Positions 1-7,385 of a stretch of DNA of 15,880 nucleotides are shown here, piece after piece; position 1 is the stretch's first letter; every line of letters starts with the position of its first letter. This stretch comes from JBIOUF01 sp044866695 (lineage in GTDB: Bacteria > Actinomycetota > Actinomycetes > Propionibacteriales > Nocardioidaceae). The notes under the pieces are model-generated. The model ran no database searches. It saw nothing but the letters and a program-made list of their open reading frames with translations, and was not told where the DNA came from. Where the stretch lies: assembly GCA_044866695.1 (NCBI GenBank), contig JBIOUF010000294.1:1-15880 (forward strand). Direction: 5' to 3'. A program made the translations under genes and the position numbers.

Positions 1-67
1 GCGAAGGCGGGCTTGTGGCCGATAACCGCAGCCTCGCCCGGCGTGTCGTTGCAGTCTGAGGCCACAA

Positions 68-81
68 GCAGGGGTTCCTGC
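68..81 (-). terminator. Short hairpin downstream of the LuxR-type regulator
   Basis: A 5-bp perfect stem (gcagg at 68-72, cctgc at 77-81) with a 4-nt loop lies 14 nt past the regulator's stop codon on the minus strand. A longer 10-bp inverted repeat (11-20 with 60-69) overlaps its far edge, so the two folds compete. There is no U-tract, which is usual for actinomycete terminators. The terminator role is inferred from position only. Confidence 0.35.
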
Positions 82-94
82 AGGCATCGGCCAC

Positions 95-2728
95 TCAGGT
101 CTGGCGGGCAGGTATCCCGCGACGAGGCTGCTCCTCCCCGTCCCCGGTGTCGAACGCGCCGGCCTGCGCGGCCGCCTCGCGCCTGGTGCGGACGCCGAGC
201 TTCTGCAGCACCGCGGAGACGTGGTGGTCGACCGTGCGCGTGGACACCACGAGCCGCTCGGCGATCTCGGCGTTGGAGAGCCCCGTCGCGAGGAGCCCGA
301 GGATCTCGGTCTGCCGGGTGGTGAGCCCGGCCGGGTTCGCCCGGGTGTTCGGCTGCGGCCCGCGAGGCAGCCGGGTGACCCCGAGGCGGCGCAACCTGCG
401 GCGTACCAGCGCCGCCGCGGGCCGGGCACCGAGGTGGTTGAGGACCGCCAGCGCCTCCAGCGTCGGCTCGCGCTCGCCGGAGTCGGCCAGCTCGAGGGCG
501 CGCTGGTACGGGTCGCCGATGCGCTCCCACGCCGACGCGGCGGCGCGCCAGTCCCCGCGCATGCCGGCCTCGTACTCCTCTGGACACCCCGGGAACGGCT
601 CGGCCGGGCGACCGAGCCGGCGCAGGTAGCGCATCAGCTCGCCGCGCCAGACTGCCGTGCCGGGCCGGTCGGTCCGCTCCAGCAGCAGCGCCGGGAACCC
701 CGCCGCACGGGCGACGTCGCCGGCGAGCCAGGCGCACTCGATGTGCGCGAGCCCGGTCGGGACCAGCCACTCCAAGACGTCGGCCCGTTCCGCGTGCTGG
801 GTGGCGAGGGCCAGCATGGCGTCGGCACCCGGGTCACCTTGCCGGAGCAGCAGCCGAGCCAGGACCGGGACCGTCTCGCGGCCGATCATGCCGGGGTCGC
901 CGCGACCGTCGAGAAGCCCGCGGAGCCCCGCCGCGGCCGCCGCCCACTCGCCGCGCATCGCCAGCAGCCGGTACCGCCGGGCGTCGAACATGTAGGAGTG
1001 CACGAGGAACTCGCGGTCCCGTCCGTACGCGTCGGCCTGCTCGATGTAGCCGTGGGCCTCGGCGTAGCGGCCCAGTCGCCACAGCCCCTCGGCGAGGTTG
1101 TAGAGGGCGCGCAGCACATACTCGTGCCGGCCGCTCTGCAGGGCGAGCGCGAGGCTGCGCCTCAGCTCGTCGCGACCGCGCAGGTCGCCGAGCTGCAGCA
1201 GGGCGGATCCGTGGTAGTTGTGGCACAGCGCGGCCACATCGGTGGCAGCCACGCGGTCGGCCAGGACGAGCGCCCGGTCGAGGACCGGCAGCCCGTCGTC
1301 CTCGCGGTCCATGAGGACCAGCAGCCCGCCCAGGTTCAGCAGCGCGAGCGCATGCAGGACCGTGTCACCCTCGTGGCGGACCAGCGAGAACGCCTCTTCG
1401 GCGCACTGCCTGGCCGCCGCCGTCCGCTCGGTGAGCCAGAGCTGTCGCGACAGCGTGACCAGGCCGTGCGCCAGACGCCTGGGCTCCTCGGTCTGCCGCC
1501 ACTGTGCGACCGCCACGGCGGCCGCATCGGCCGCCGCCTGGAGCTGGTTGGTGTTGCTCAGCGCCCACGCGTACGCCTCGGTGAGCTCCGCGAGCTGTGA
1601 GCCGGACACCAGGCGCCGGCGCGCCAGGACCTGGGAGTAGCACGAGGCCGCCTGGCGGTGCGCACCCGCGGCCGTCGCCTCCGCAGCAGCCGCCGTCCCG
1701 TACACGACCACCGCGTCGTCGTCTGCCGCCTCGAGCGCGTGATGCAGCACGCAGAACGGGTCGGGTCGCTCCTGTTCGAGCAGCGCCCGGACGACGCGAG
1801 CGTTGAGGTCCAGGCGAACGCTGGTCGGAAGCGACTCGGCGACGGCTCGGCGCGCAAGCTCGTGCCGGAAGGCGACCCAGTCCGGGCGGACCTCGACCAC
1901 CCCGGCACGCTCCGCTTCCGCGAGTGCGGTCGCGTCGCCGCACACCGCACGGAGGAGGCTGACCTCGACACCGGACGGGACGACCGCGAGCTGTTCGAGT
2001 GCCGTCTGGGTGGGCCCGCTCAGCTTGTGCACCCTCGCCAGCACCGCCTCCACGACGGTGGCCGGGACTGCCACCGCCGGCGCGGCGAGGGCCTCGGTCA
2101 CGAAGAACGGGTTCCCGGCCGTGAAGCGGAACAGCTCGGCAGGGTCCACCGCCGAGGACGAGGCCAGCTCCTCGACGGCGTCCGCGCTGAGCGGCTGCAA
2201 CGGCAGGCGCAGTGCCGCCGTCCTGGCCAGACCGCCGAGCACGGTCCGAAGCGGGTGGTCGCGGCCGAGCTCGTCGTCGCGATAGGTGAGGAGCAGGACC
2301 CCGGGCAGGTCCTGGATGCGGCGACCGACGTACCGCACCACGTCGAGGGTCGCCCCGTCCGCCCAGTGCGCGTCCTCGATGACGAGCACCGTGGGGCTCG
2401 GCGCCGCGGCGAGCTCGTCGCACGCCGCCACGAGCACCAGGTCCGGTCCGGCGTTCGCCGCCAACGCCTCGGCGAGCGGCCCGGCCCGCGACCGGGAGGC
2501 ATCCCTGAGCGGCCCGAGCGCCCGTGGGGTGCACAGGTCGTCGCAGGCGCCGGCGAGCACCCGCGCCCTGCCGGCACAGCCGGACAGGAACTCTCGGACC
2601 AGGCTGGTCTTGCCGATCCCGGCCTCGCCGAAGACGAGCGCGGTGGTCCCTCGACCCGACGCGGCGCGCGCCACGGCCCGCTCGAGCGCGTCGAGCTCGG
2701 CCTTCCGTTCCAGCAGGACGGGCGCCAT
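95..2728 (-). CDS. LAL-type LuxR family transcriptional regulator with AAA ATPase domain
   Basis: A cytoplasmic DNA-binding regulator of 877 residues, the usual size for large ATP-binding LuxR (LAL, MalT-like) proteins. The N-terminus carries an AAA/NACHT-like ATPase: Walker A GEAGIGKTS at residues 34-42 and Walker B VLVIEDAHWAD at about 114-124, followed by the TAGNPFFVTE motif typical of the family. The middle is rich in Ala/Leu/Arg helices resembling TPR-type repeats, which in the family sense ligands or partners. The C-terminus (about 802-856) is a LuxR/GerE helix-turn-helix: LTTRQTEILGLLATGLSNAE, then IAERLVVSTRTVDHHV. I chose the ATG at 2728 because the protein family begins at MAPVLLERKAEL and a GGTGGGA ribosome-binding-like stretch precedes it. 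An in-frame start at 2806 would add 26 residues without family character. The gene is divergent from the secreted protease, which makes that gene a plausible but unproven target. Ligand unknown. Confidence 0.9.
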   Translation of the reverse strand: MAPVLLERKAELDALERAVARAASGRGTTALVFGEAGIGKTSLVREFLSGCAGRARVLAGACDDLCTPRALGPLRDASRSRAGPLAEALAANAGPDLVLVAACDELAAAPSPTVLVIEDAHWADGATLDVVRYVGRRIQDLPGVLLLTYRDDELGRDHPLRTVLGGLARTAALRLPLQPLSADAVEELASSSAVDPAELFRFTAGNPFFVTEALAAPAVAVPATVVEAVLARVHKLSGPTQTALEQLAVVPSGVEVSLLRAVCGDATALAEAERAGVVEVRPDWVAFRHELARRAVAESLPTSVRLDLNARVVRALLEQERPDPFCVLHHALEAADDDAVVVYGTAAAAEATAAGAHRQAASCYSQVLARRRLVSGSQLAELTEAYAWALSNTNQLQAAADAAAVAVAQWRQTEEPRRLAHGLVTLSRQLWLTERTAAARQCAEEAFSLVRHEGDTVLHALALLNLGGLLVLMDREDDGLPVLDRALVLADRVAATDVAALCHNYHGSALLQLGDLRGRDELRRSLALALQSGRHEYVLRALYNLAEGLWRLGRYAEAHGYIEQADAYGRDREFLVHSYMFDARRYRLLAMRGEWAAAAAGLRGLLDGRGDPGMIGRETVPVLARLLLRQGDPGADAMLALATQHAERADVLEWLVPTGLAHIECAWLAGDVARAAGFPALLLERTDRPGTAVWRGELMRYLRRLGRPAEPFPGCPEEYEAGMRGDWRAAASAWERIGDPYQRALELADSGEREPTLEALAVLNHLGARPAAALVRRRLRRLGVTRLPRGPQPNTRANPAGLTTRQTEILGLLATGLSNAEIAERLVVSTRTVDHHVSAVLQKLGVRTRREAAAQAGAFDTGDGEEQPRRGIPARQT

Positions 2729-2828
2729 GCACGCATCGTCCCACCAGGACCGGCAGGGCGGTCGCCCGACGTAGGCAGTCACCGCGCCGACATGGGCAGC
2801 CGTCACCGATGAGGGCCGCGGCGCCGGG

Positions 2829-2874
2829 CCGGCAGGCTGCTGTCCGGCGGGAAGTTCCCGCCTTCACCTGCCGG
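2829..2874. promoter_or_regulatory. Nested palindromes in the regulator/protease divergent region
   Basis: The 190-bp gap between the divergent LuxR-type regulator and the protease holds an odd-length perfect palindrome, ggcgggaa-g-ttcccgcc (2846-2862). It sits inside an outer inverted repeat, ccggcagg (2829-2836) with cctgccgg (2867-2874). The nested arrangement could be an operator for a dimeric regulator or a structured 5' leader of the protease mRNA. No clear -35/-10 pair was found in the gap. The role is inferred. Confidence 0.4.
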
Positions 2875-2918
2875 ACTCCCGTGCGGCTTCCGGCAGCTCC
2901 GACCCAAGGGGGAGATCC

Positions 2919-4748
2919 ATGTCCGTCGCACTGCGCCGCGGGGCGTTCGCCATCGGCCTGTCGGCCACCATGCTGGCCGGCCTCGCGCTGTCGTCCACCG
3001 GGACATCGGCCGTCGCCGCCCCGACCGGCGACACCATCACCGTCGAGCAGATCACGCTGGAGCACGGCCGGGTCGTCGCCCGGTCCACCCGGGAGGTGCC
3101 GCTGGTCTCACACGTCGACCAGGGCCTCGGCCCCGTCAAGCCGGCCCGCACCCGGGAGAGACCGGCGCCCAAGGTGTCTCCTCTGCTGCGTGCCGACCTG
3201 GCTCGGGCGGCCAAGGATGCCTCGGCGCCCACCCTGCGCGTGGTCGTGACCTTCGTGGACGACCAGCAGGTGCCGCTCATGCCGCTGTCGGCACAGACGC
3301 GGCAGGCGCGGGTGGCCGAGCTGACCCAGAGCCGGGCGCCGGGCTACGCCCGGATCCGCGCCGACGTCGAGCGTCTCGGCGGCCGGGTGCTGGACACGCA
3401 CTGGCTGATCAAGGCGGTGCTGGCCGACCTGCCCGCCAACGCCGTACCCCGGCTCGCCGCCAGGGCGGACGTGCAGTACGTCGAGCCGGCCCGCGGGGGC
3501 GAGCGGCCTCCGGCCGACTCCGACTCGGGCAACGACGAGGCCGATGCCCGCGCCCTGCTGGGCACGGACCCGTACTTCGACTCGGGCCGGACCGGCAGCC
3601 GGGTCGGGATCCTCGACAGCGGGGTCAACACCAAGACCCTGTTCACCGACCGGGTCGTCAAGCGCCACGACCTGGTGGACGGCGGGTTCGGGTTCGACGG
3701 GTGTAGCACCACCCCGGGGGTGCTCGGCCACGGCACCAGGACGGCGTCGGCGATCCTCGGCGGCACCGCCCTCGGCAACGACTTCCGCGGGATCGGCGCG
3801 CCCGTGCTCGACAGCTGGGACGTCTACGACGGGTGCGGGCTGGACCGGGAGGCGGCCATCGACGGCTTCGAGGAGGCGGTCGACGCGGGTGACCAGGTGA
3901 TCGTCGCGGAGATCCAGGCGGCGGAGAGCGAGGACTCCGGGGTCGCGGAGGCAGCCGACGAGGCGTTCGACGCCGGCTCGGTCGTCATCGCCGCGGCCGG
4001 CAACTTCAACCTCGGCACGAACGGCGCGCCCGCCGGGTGGCCGACGTCCAGCAGGTCGGTGACCTCGCCCGGCAGCGCCCGCAAGGCCTTGGCCATCGGG
4101 GCCGTCGACGTGCACTCGCCCTTCACGCTGCAGGGCTACTCCGGTCGCGGCCCGACCGGAGACGGCCGGGTCAAGCCGGACCTGGTCGCTCCCACCAACG
4201 TCGAGACCGGAGACGCCACGGGATTCACCGCGACCAGCGTCTTCACCGGCACCAGCGCGGCCACCGCGCAGGCCGGCGGCACCGCGGCGGTCTTCCACCA
4301 GTTCCTCAGGGGCAGCGCCTCCACCCTGGAGCCGGGCCACGTGTACGCCGGCATGATCGCCTCCGGCAGCCACCCGGGGCCGTTCGACGACAACGAGGGC
4401 GCCGGCAAGCTCAAGCTGCCTTCCGGCGGGAGCTATGTGAAGACCAGGGTGACGGTGCACGACCAGGAGGTGATCGAGGTGCCGATGAGCGTCAGCTCGG
4501 CCACGTCGTCGTGCCGGCTCACCGGCGCGCTGTGGTGGCCCGAGGAGGCGGGAACCCACAACGACGTCGACCTGTCGCTGATCGACCCGTCGGGCGTCAA
4601 CAGGGGGGTGAGCCAGACCACGCGGAGCGTCTTCGAGATGGCGCGCGCGAACGGGCCCCTCGCGACGGGGACGTGGAAGCTGCGGGTCCGGGGCTTCGAC
4701 GTCTCCGGCGGTCAGGACGTCTACGTCGCCGGCGTGACCTGCCGCTGA
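2919..4748 (+). CDS. Secreted S8 family (subtilisin-like) serine protease
   Basis: A 609-residue predicted extracellular peptidase. Residues 1 to about 34 form a Sec-type signal peptide: MSVALRRG, a hydrophobic core, then SAVAAP at the likely cleavage site. Residues 105-190 resemble an inhibitor-I9 propeptide that chaperones folding (LRVVVTFVDD ... VLDTHWLIKAVLA ... VQYVEP). The catalytic domain follows with Asp233 (VGILDSGVN), His271 (GHGTRTASAI), oxyanion-hole Asn362 (AAAGNFN) and nucleophile Ser446 (GTSAATAQAGG). The usual Pro of GTSMATP is Ala here. The C-terminal 100 residues (about 508-609) look like a beta-sandwich resembling the P-domain of convertases, with two Cys (532, 608) that could pair. 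AAGGGGGAG at 2906-2914 is the ribosome binding site and fixes the ATG. The substrate is unknown, and degradation of extracellular protein is the default reading. The gene is monocistronic, ending at a strong hairpin. Confidence 0.93.
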   Translation: MSVALRRGAFAIGLSATMLAGLALSSTGTSAVAAPTGDTITVEQITLEHGRVVARSTREVPLVSHVDQGLGPVKPARTRERPAPKVSPLLRADLARAAKDASAPTLRVVVTFVDDQQVPLMPLSAQTRQARVAELTQSRAPGYARIRADVERLGGRVLDTHWLIKAVLADLPANAVPRLAARADVQYVEPARGGERPPADSDSGNDEADARALLGTDPYFDSGRTGSRVGILDSGVNTKTLFTDRVVKRHDLVDGGFGFDGCSTTPGVLGHGTRTASAILGGTALGNDFRGIGAPVLDSWDVYDGCGLDREAAIDGFEEAVDAGDQVIVAEIQAAESEDSGVAEAADEAFDAGSVVIAAAGNFNLGTNGAPAGWPTSSRSVTSPGSARKALAIGAVDVHSPFTLQGYSGRGPTGDGRVKPDLVAPTNVETGDATGFTATSVFTGTSAATAQAGGTAAVFHQFLRGSASTLEPGHVYAGMIASGSHPGPFDDNEGAGKLKLPSGGSYVKTRVTVHDQEVIEVPMSVSSATSSCRLTGALWWPEEAGTHNDVDLSLIDPSGVNRGVSQTTRSVFEMARANGPLATGTWKLRVRGFDVSGGQDVYVAGVTCR

Positions 4749-4759
4749 CCCGCTCCGTC

Positions 4760-4800
4760 CGCCGGGCCGGCCGCCGCCTCGCGCAGCGGCCGGCCCGGCG
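4760..4800. terminator. Strong bidirectional terminator hairpin between convergent genes
   Basis: A perfect 15-bp inverted repeat, cgccgggccggccgc (4760-4774) with its complement at 4786-4800, closes an 11-nt loop. It lies 12 nt after the protease stop and about 94 nt past the convergent mct-like stop. No U-tract follows on either strand, as is common for high-GC actinomycete terminators. Its all-GC stem and position between two converging stop codons support a shared terminator. Confidence 0.75.
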
Positions 4801-4893
4801 TCGGCGTTCGGGCCGGAACAGGCAGCGCGGGGCCACCGAGTCGATGCGCCGCGTCGGACGCCGCTCGCGCCGGACGGCTTCGCGGACCGGCGC

Positions 4894-6117
4894 TCAGCCG
4901 GGCGCCGGGCCGGCGACGGTCCCCGCGTCATGGAGCCGGCCGATCTCGGCCGAGCCCATCCCGAGAACCTCGGCGAGGACCTCGTCGGTGTGCTCGCCGA
5001 GCAGGGGAGCGCGGCGGGGCGGCAGCCGGTCCGCCGCTGCGAAGACCGCGGGCGATCCCGGCATGAGATAGGTCCCGATGCCCGGCTGCTCCACCTCCGC
5101 GAACATCTCGTTGTCCGTGGAGCACCTGGAGTCCTCCTGCACGAGCTGGGTGAAGGTCTGGTAGGGACCCCAGAGGATCCCCCCGTGGTCCAGCACCTTC
5201 GAGAGCTCGGGGAGCGTGCGGGCCAGGAACCAGGGCCGCAGGATGGCCCCGATGAGCTCGCGAGCGGCGAACCGGCCGCCCTCGTCGTCCAGGTCGACGC
5301 CCATCACCTGGCCGATCATGCCGAACGCCTCGCCGAGTCCGGTGACCTCGACCAGGTTCTGCCACTGGCGCCTGGTGAGCGCCACGATCATCACCCGGCG
5401 TCCGTCGGCGGTGGCGAAGTCCCGGCCGAACGCGCCGTAGAGGTAGTTGCCGTCCTTGCCGCGCTCGTGGCGGTTGATCTGCACCTCGGCGATCTTGCCG
5501 AGGTTCCCCACCATCCAGAAGGCGACGTCGGACAGCGCGATCGTGACGCACTGGCCCTCGCCGGTCCGGGCCCGGTGCCGCTCGGCGGCGAGCACCGAGG
5601 TGGCCGCGAGCATCCCGGTGATCGAGTCCCAGGCGGGCAGCAGGTGGTTGAACGGCACGCCGAGGTTGCGCGGGCCGGTGGCCCAGGCGAACCCGGTGGC
5701 GGGGTTGACGGTGTAGTCCACGGCCGAGGTGCCGTCGTGGTTGCCGATGACGTTGACGTAGACCAGGTCCGCCCGTCGGGCCCGCAGCGCGGCGTCGGCC
5801 AGGAAGCCGCGCGCCGGGAAGTTGCTGAGGAACAGTCCCGCGTCGGGGCCGGGGGCGGTGACGAGCGCGGTGACCAGCTCGCGTCCCTCCGATGACGCGA
5901 TGTCGACCTGGATCGAGCGCTTGCCCTTGTTGAGCCCGGCCCAGAACAGGCTGTGCCCCTCCTGGGTGATGGGCCACCGACCGCGGTCGAGGCCTCCCCC
6001 GATCGGGTCGAACCGGATGACGTCGGCACCGAGCTGCGCCAGCGTCATGCCGCCCAGCGGCGCGGCGACGAACGCCGACCCCTCCACCACCCGCATGCCG
6101 TCCAGCACGGCTGTCAT
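4894..6117 (-). CDS. mct: Class III CoA transferase, mesaconyl-CoA C1-C4 CoA transferase (2-methylfumaryl-CoA isomerase) type
   Basis: A 407-residue CaiB/BaiF family protein, normal length for the family. The N-terminus (VVEGSAFVAAPLGGMTLAQL, then GADVIRFDPIGGGLDRGRWP, then HSLFWAGLNKGKRSI) matches, as far as I remember it, the distinctive N-terminus of Chloroflexus Mct rather than generic CaiB proteins. So do GNYLYGAFGRDF at about 223-234 and STDNEMF ... VEQPGIGTYLMPGSP near the C-terminus. Mct moves CoA within mesaconyl-CoA between its C1 and C4 carboxyls. Class III transferases use an aspartyl-CoA intermediate, and Asp164 in LPAWDSITG is the likely nucleophile. GGGAGGC (minus strand, 6121-6127) precedes the ATG. 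The gene is last in a three-gene cluster, 78 bp after the hydratase-like gene that would use its product. The subfamily call rests on remembered motifs, not an alignment. Another class III transferase activity is the alternative. Confidence 0.78.
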   Translation of the reverse strand: MTAVLDGMRVVEGSAFVAAPLGGMTLAQLGADVIRFDPIGGGLDRGRWPITQEGHSLFWAGLNKGKRSIQVDIASSEGRELVTALVTAPGPDAGLFLSNFPARGFLADAALRARRADLVYVNVIGNHDGTSAVDYTVNPATGFAWATGPRNLGVPFNHLLPAWDSITGMLAATSVLAAERHRARTGEGQCVTIALSDVAFWMVGNLGKIAEVQINRHERGKDGNYLYGAFGRDFATADGRRVMIVALTRRQWQNLVEVTGLGEAFGMIGQVMGVDLDDEGGRFAARELIGAILRPWFLARTLPELSKVLDHGGILWGPYQTFTQLVQEDSRCSTDNEMFAEVEQPGIGTYLMPGSPAVFAAADRLPPRRAPLLGEHTDEVLAEVLGMGSAEIGRLHDAGTVAGPAPG

Positions 6118-6195
6118 GCTGCCTCCCGTCCGACTCGCCTCGACTCGGTGGCCGGCTCGCTCCGGTCGCGCATGTGTGCCCCTTCCTGGGCTGCC

Positions 6196-7239
6196 TCAGG
6201 CGACCAGCGCGACGAACCGCCAGTCGAGCACGGGCTCTGGCGCGCCGGAGTGGTAGGAGGGCCCCCGCACCGCGTCGACGAACGCGCGCAGCGACACCAG
6301 CGCCCCGTCCACGAGCGGCTCGACCGCGGAGACGACGAGGCGGGTGCGCAGCACGTCGCCCTCGTAGACGGGACCGACGTGGTCGCAGCCCTCCCAGGCG
6401 ACGATCGTGGCCATCGCCGGAACCGCCCTGGCTGCGTGCGCGGCGGCCACGGAGATGGTGTGGCCGCCGAACACCAGGGTCCGCCCGTCGGGCGTGGTGG
6501 CCGGGTCGGTATGGGCCATCGCGAGGTTGAGCGTGAGCCGGGCCAGCTCCGGAGCGGCGCTGACCACGTCGCCGCCCTCCACCACCAGCTCGTCGCCGGC
6601 CCGCAGCTCCCCGGCGTACGGCGGTGGCGCGGCCTCCCGCAGCGGCGCCAGCCGCCACAGCGGCGTAGCGCCCAGCACCGCCGTCCGGTCCAGCGACCGG
6701 GGGATGCCGCTGAGGTCGTCGGCGTGGCCGGTCTCGACGGAGGGGTCGCGTAGCGGGATCATCGGGCAGCGCCAGAAGTCCAGGACCGCGCGGCCGTCGG
6801 CGCTCGTCGTACGGATGCGCAGGACGACCAGCCCGGTGGGCGGGGCCCCCTCCCGCCGGCGGTTCTGCTTCAACGCCACGACCTCGGTGCGGGTGCGCAG
6901 CGTCTCGCCCACGAAGACCGGCCGGCCCAGCACCATTCCGCGGTAGAACAGGTTGGCGCGGACGCGGTGTGAGGCCGACGTCGACTGGCCGATGGCGACG
7001 TCGCAGACCAGGCTGGGATGGGCGAGGAGGGCCGGTTCGCCGGTGACCGCCGCGGCCAGCTCCGCGTCGAGAGCGAGCCGCAGCCGGTCCCCGGCGGTGG
7101 CCTGATGCAGCGCCGCGAGGCCGGGGGTGAGGGTCAGGCCGGGCGCGTCGTCGAAGACGTCTCCCACCGAGAAGTCCTCGAAGTAGGGGCCGCCGACGGT
7201 TCGTCGCCGAGCACCGCCGGCGAGGGCCTCACCGCTCAC
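6196..7239 (-). CDS. mch: Mesaconyl-C1-CoA hydratase-like protein (MaoC / double hotdog fold)
   Basis: A 347-residue protein matching the size of two-domain (double hotdog) mesaconyl-CoA hydratases, which reversibly hydrate mesaconyl-C1-CoA to beta-methylmalyl-CoA. Visible landmarks are PYFEDFSVGDVF (18-29), the start of many MaoC-type domains; LFYRGMVLGRPVFVGETLRT (97-116), typical of a hotdog central strand region; VVALKQNRR (120-128); and a second half with LVFGGHTISVAAAHAAR (255-271) and GPVYEGDVLRTR (289-300). The start is GTG at 7239, preceded only by a weak GGGGG stretch, so a nearby alternative start is possible. The gene lies between a CoA-transferase gene (146 bp upstream) and the mct-like gene (78 bp downstream), and that neighbourhood strengthens the Mch call. 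An enoyl-CoA hydratase of related C5 or itaconyl-type substrates is the main alternative. Confidence 0.75.
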   Translation of the reverse strand: MSGEALAGGARRRTVGGPYFEDFSVGDVFDDAPGLTLTPGLAALHQATAGDRLRLALDAELAAAVTGEPALLAHPSLVCDVAIGQSTSASHRVRANLFYRGMVLGRPVFVGETLRTRTEVVALKQNRRREGAPPTGLVVLRIRTTSADGRAVLDFWRCPMIPLRDPSVETGHADDLSGIPRSLDRTAVLGATPLWRLAPLREAAPPPYAGELRAGDELVVEGGDVVSAAPELARLTLNLAMAHTDPATTPDGRTLVFGGHTISVAAAHAARAVPAMATIVAWEGCDHVGPVYEGDVLRTRLVVSAVEPLVDGALVSLRAFVDAVRGPSYHSGAPEPVLDWRFVALVA

Positions 7240-7313
7240 CGCGACGACCCCCGAGCGTCGAGGTCGCGATCCCCCCCGGGACCCACGCGCGCCGAGCCGC
7301 CACCTGCGAAACT

Positions 7314-7368
7314 GTAGACCCGGGTCCGCCGGCCCGCCATCGGCTCACGGGCCGGGTCTGGTCTCTAC
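7314..7368 (-). promoter_or_regulatory. Two-tier intergenic hairpin between CoA-transferase and hydratase genes
   Basis: In the 146-bp gap, an 8-bp perfect stem (ccggcccg 7329-7336 with cgggccgg 7348-7355, 11-nt loop) is enclosed by an outer 5-bp stem (gtaga 7314-7318 with tctac 7364-7368). It lies just after the upstream transferase stop on the minus strand. It could be a partial terminator or a processing site that lowers expression of the two downstream genes. This is inferred from structure and position only. Confidence 0.4.
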
Positions 7369-7385
7369 ACCGGAGGCGAGCGCGG

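Noticed and set aside
1..94. Possible coding fragments on either strand at the left edge
   Set aside because: Short open readings exist in several frames (one minus-strand frame has high GC3), but none has a start, a ribosome binding site or a recognisable family within the visible bases.
221..1600. Long plus-strand open frame opposite the LuxR-type regulator
   Set aside because: It lies wholly antisense to a gene with clear domain motifs. Its product is Arg/Gly/Pro-rich with no family pattern, as expected from GC-rich antisense frames.
3108..4931. 607-residue minus-strand open frame opposite the protease
   Set aside because: Antisense to the S8 protease, which has a signal peptide, catalytic residues and a ribosome binding site. 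The antisense product has no recognisable domain.
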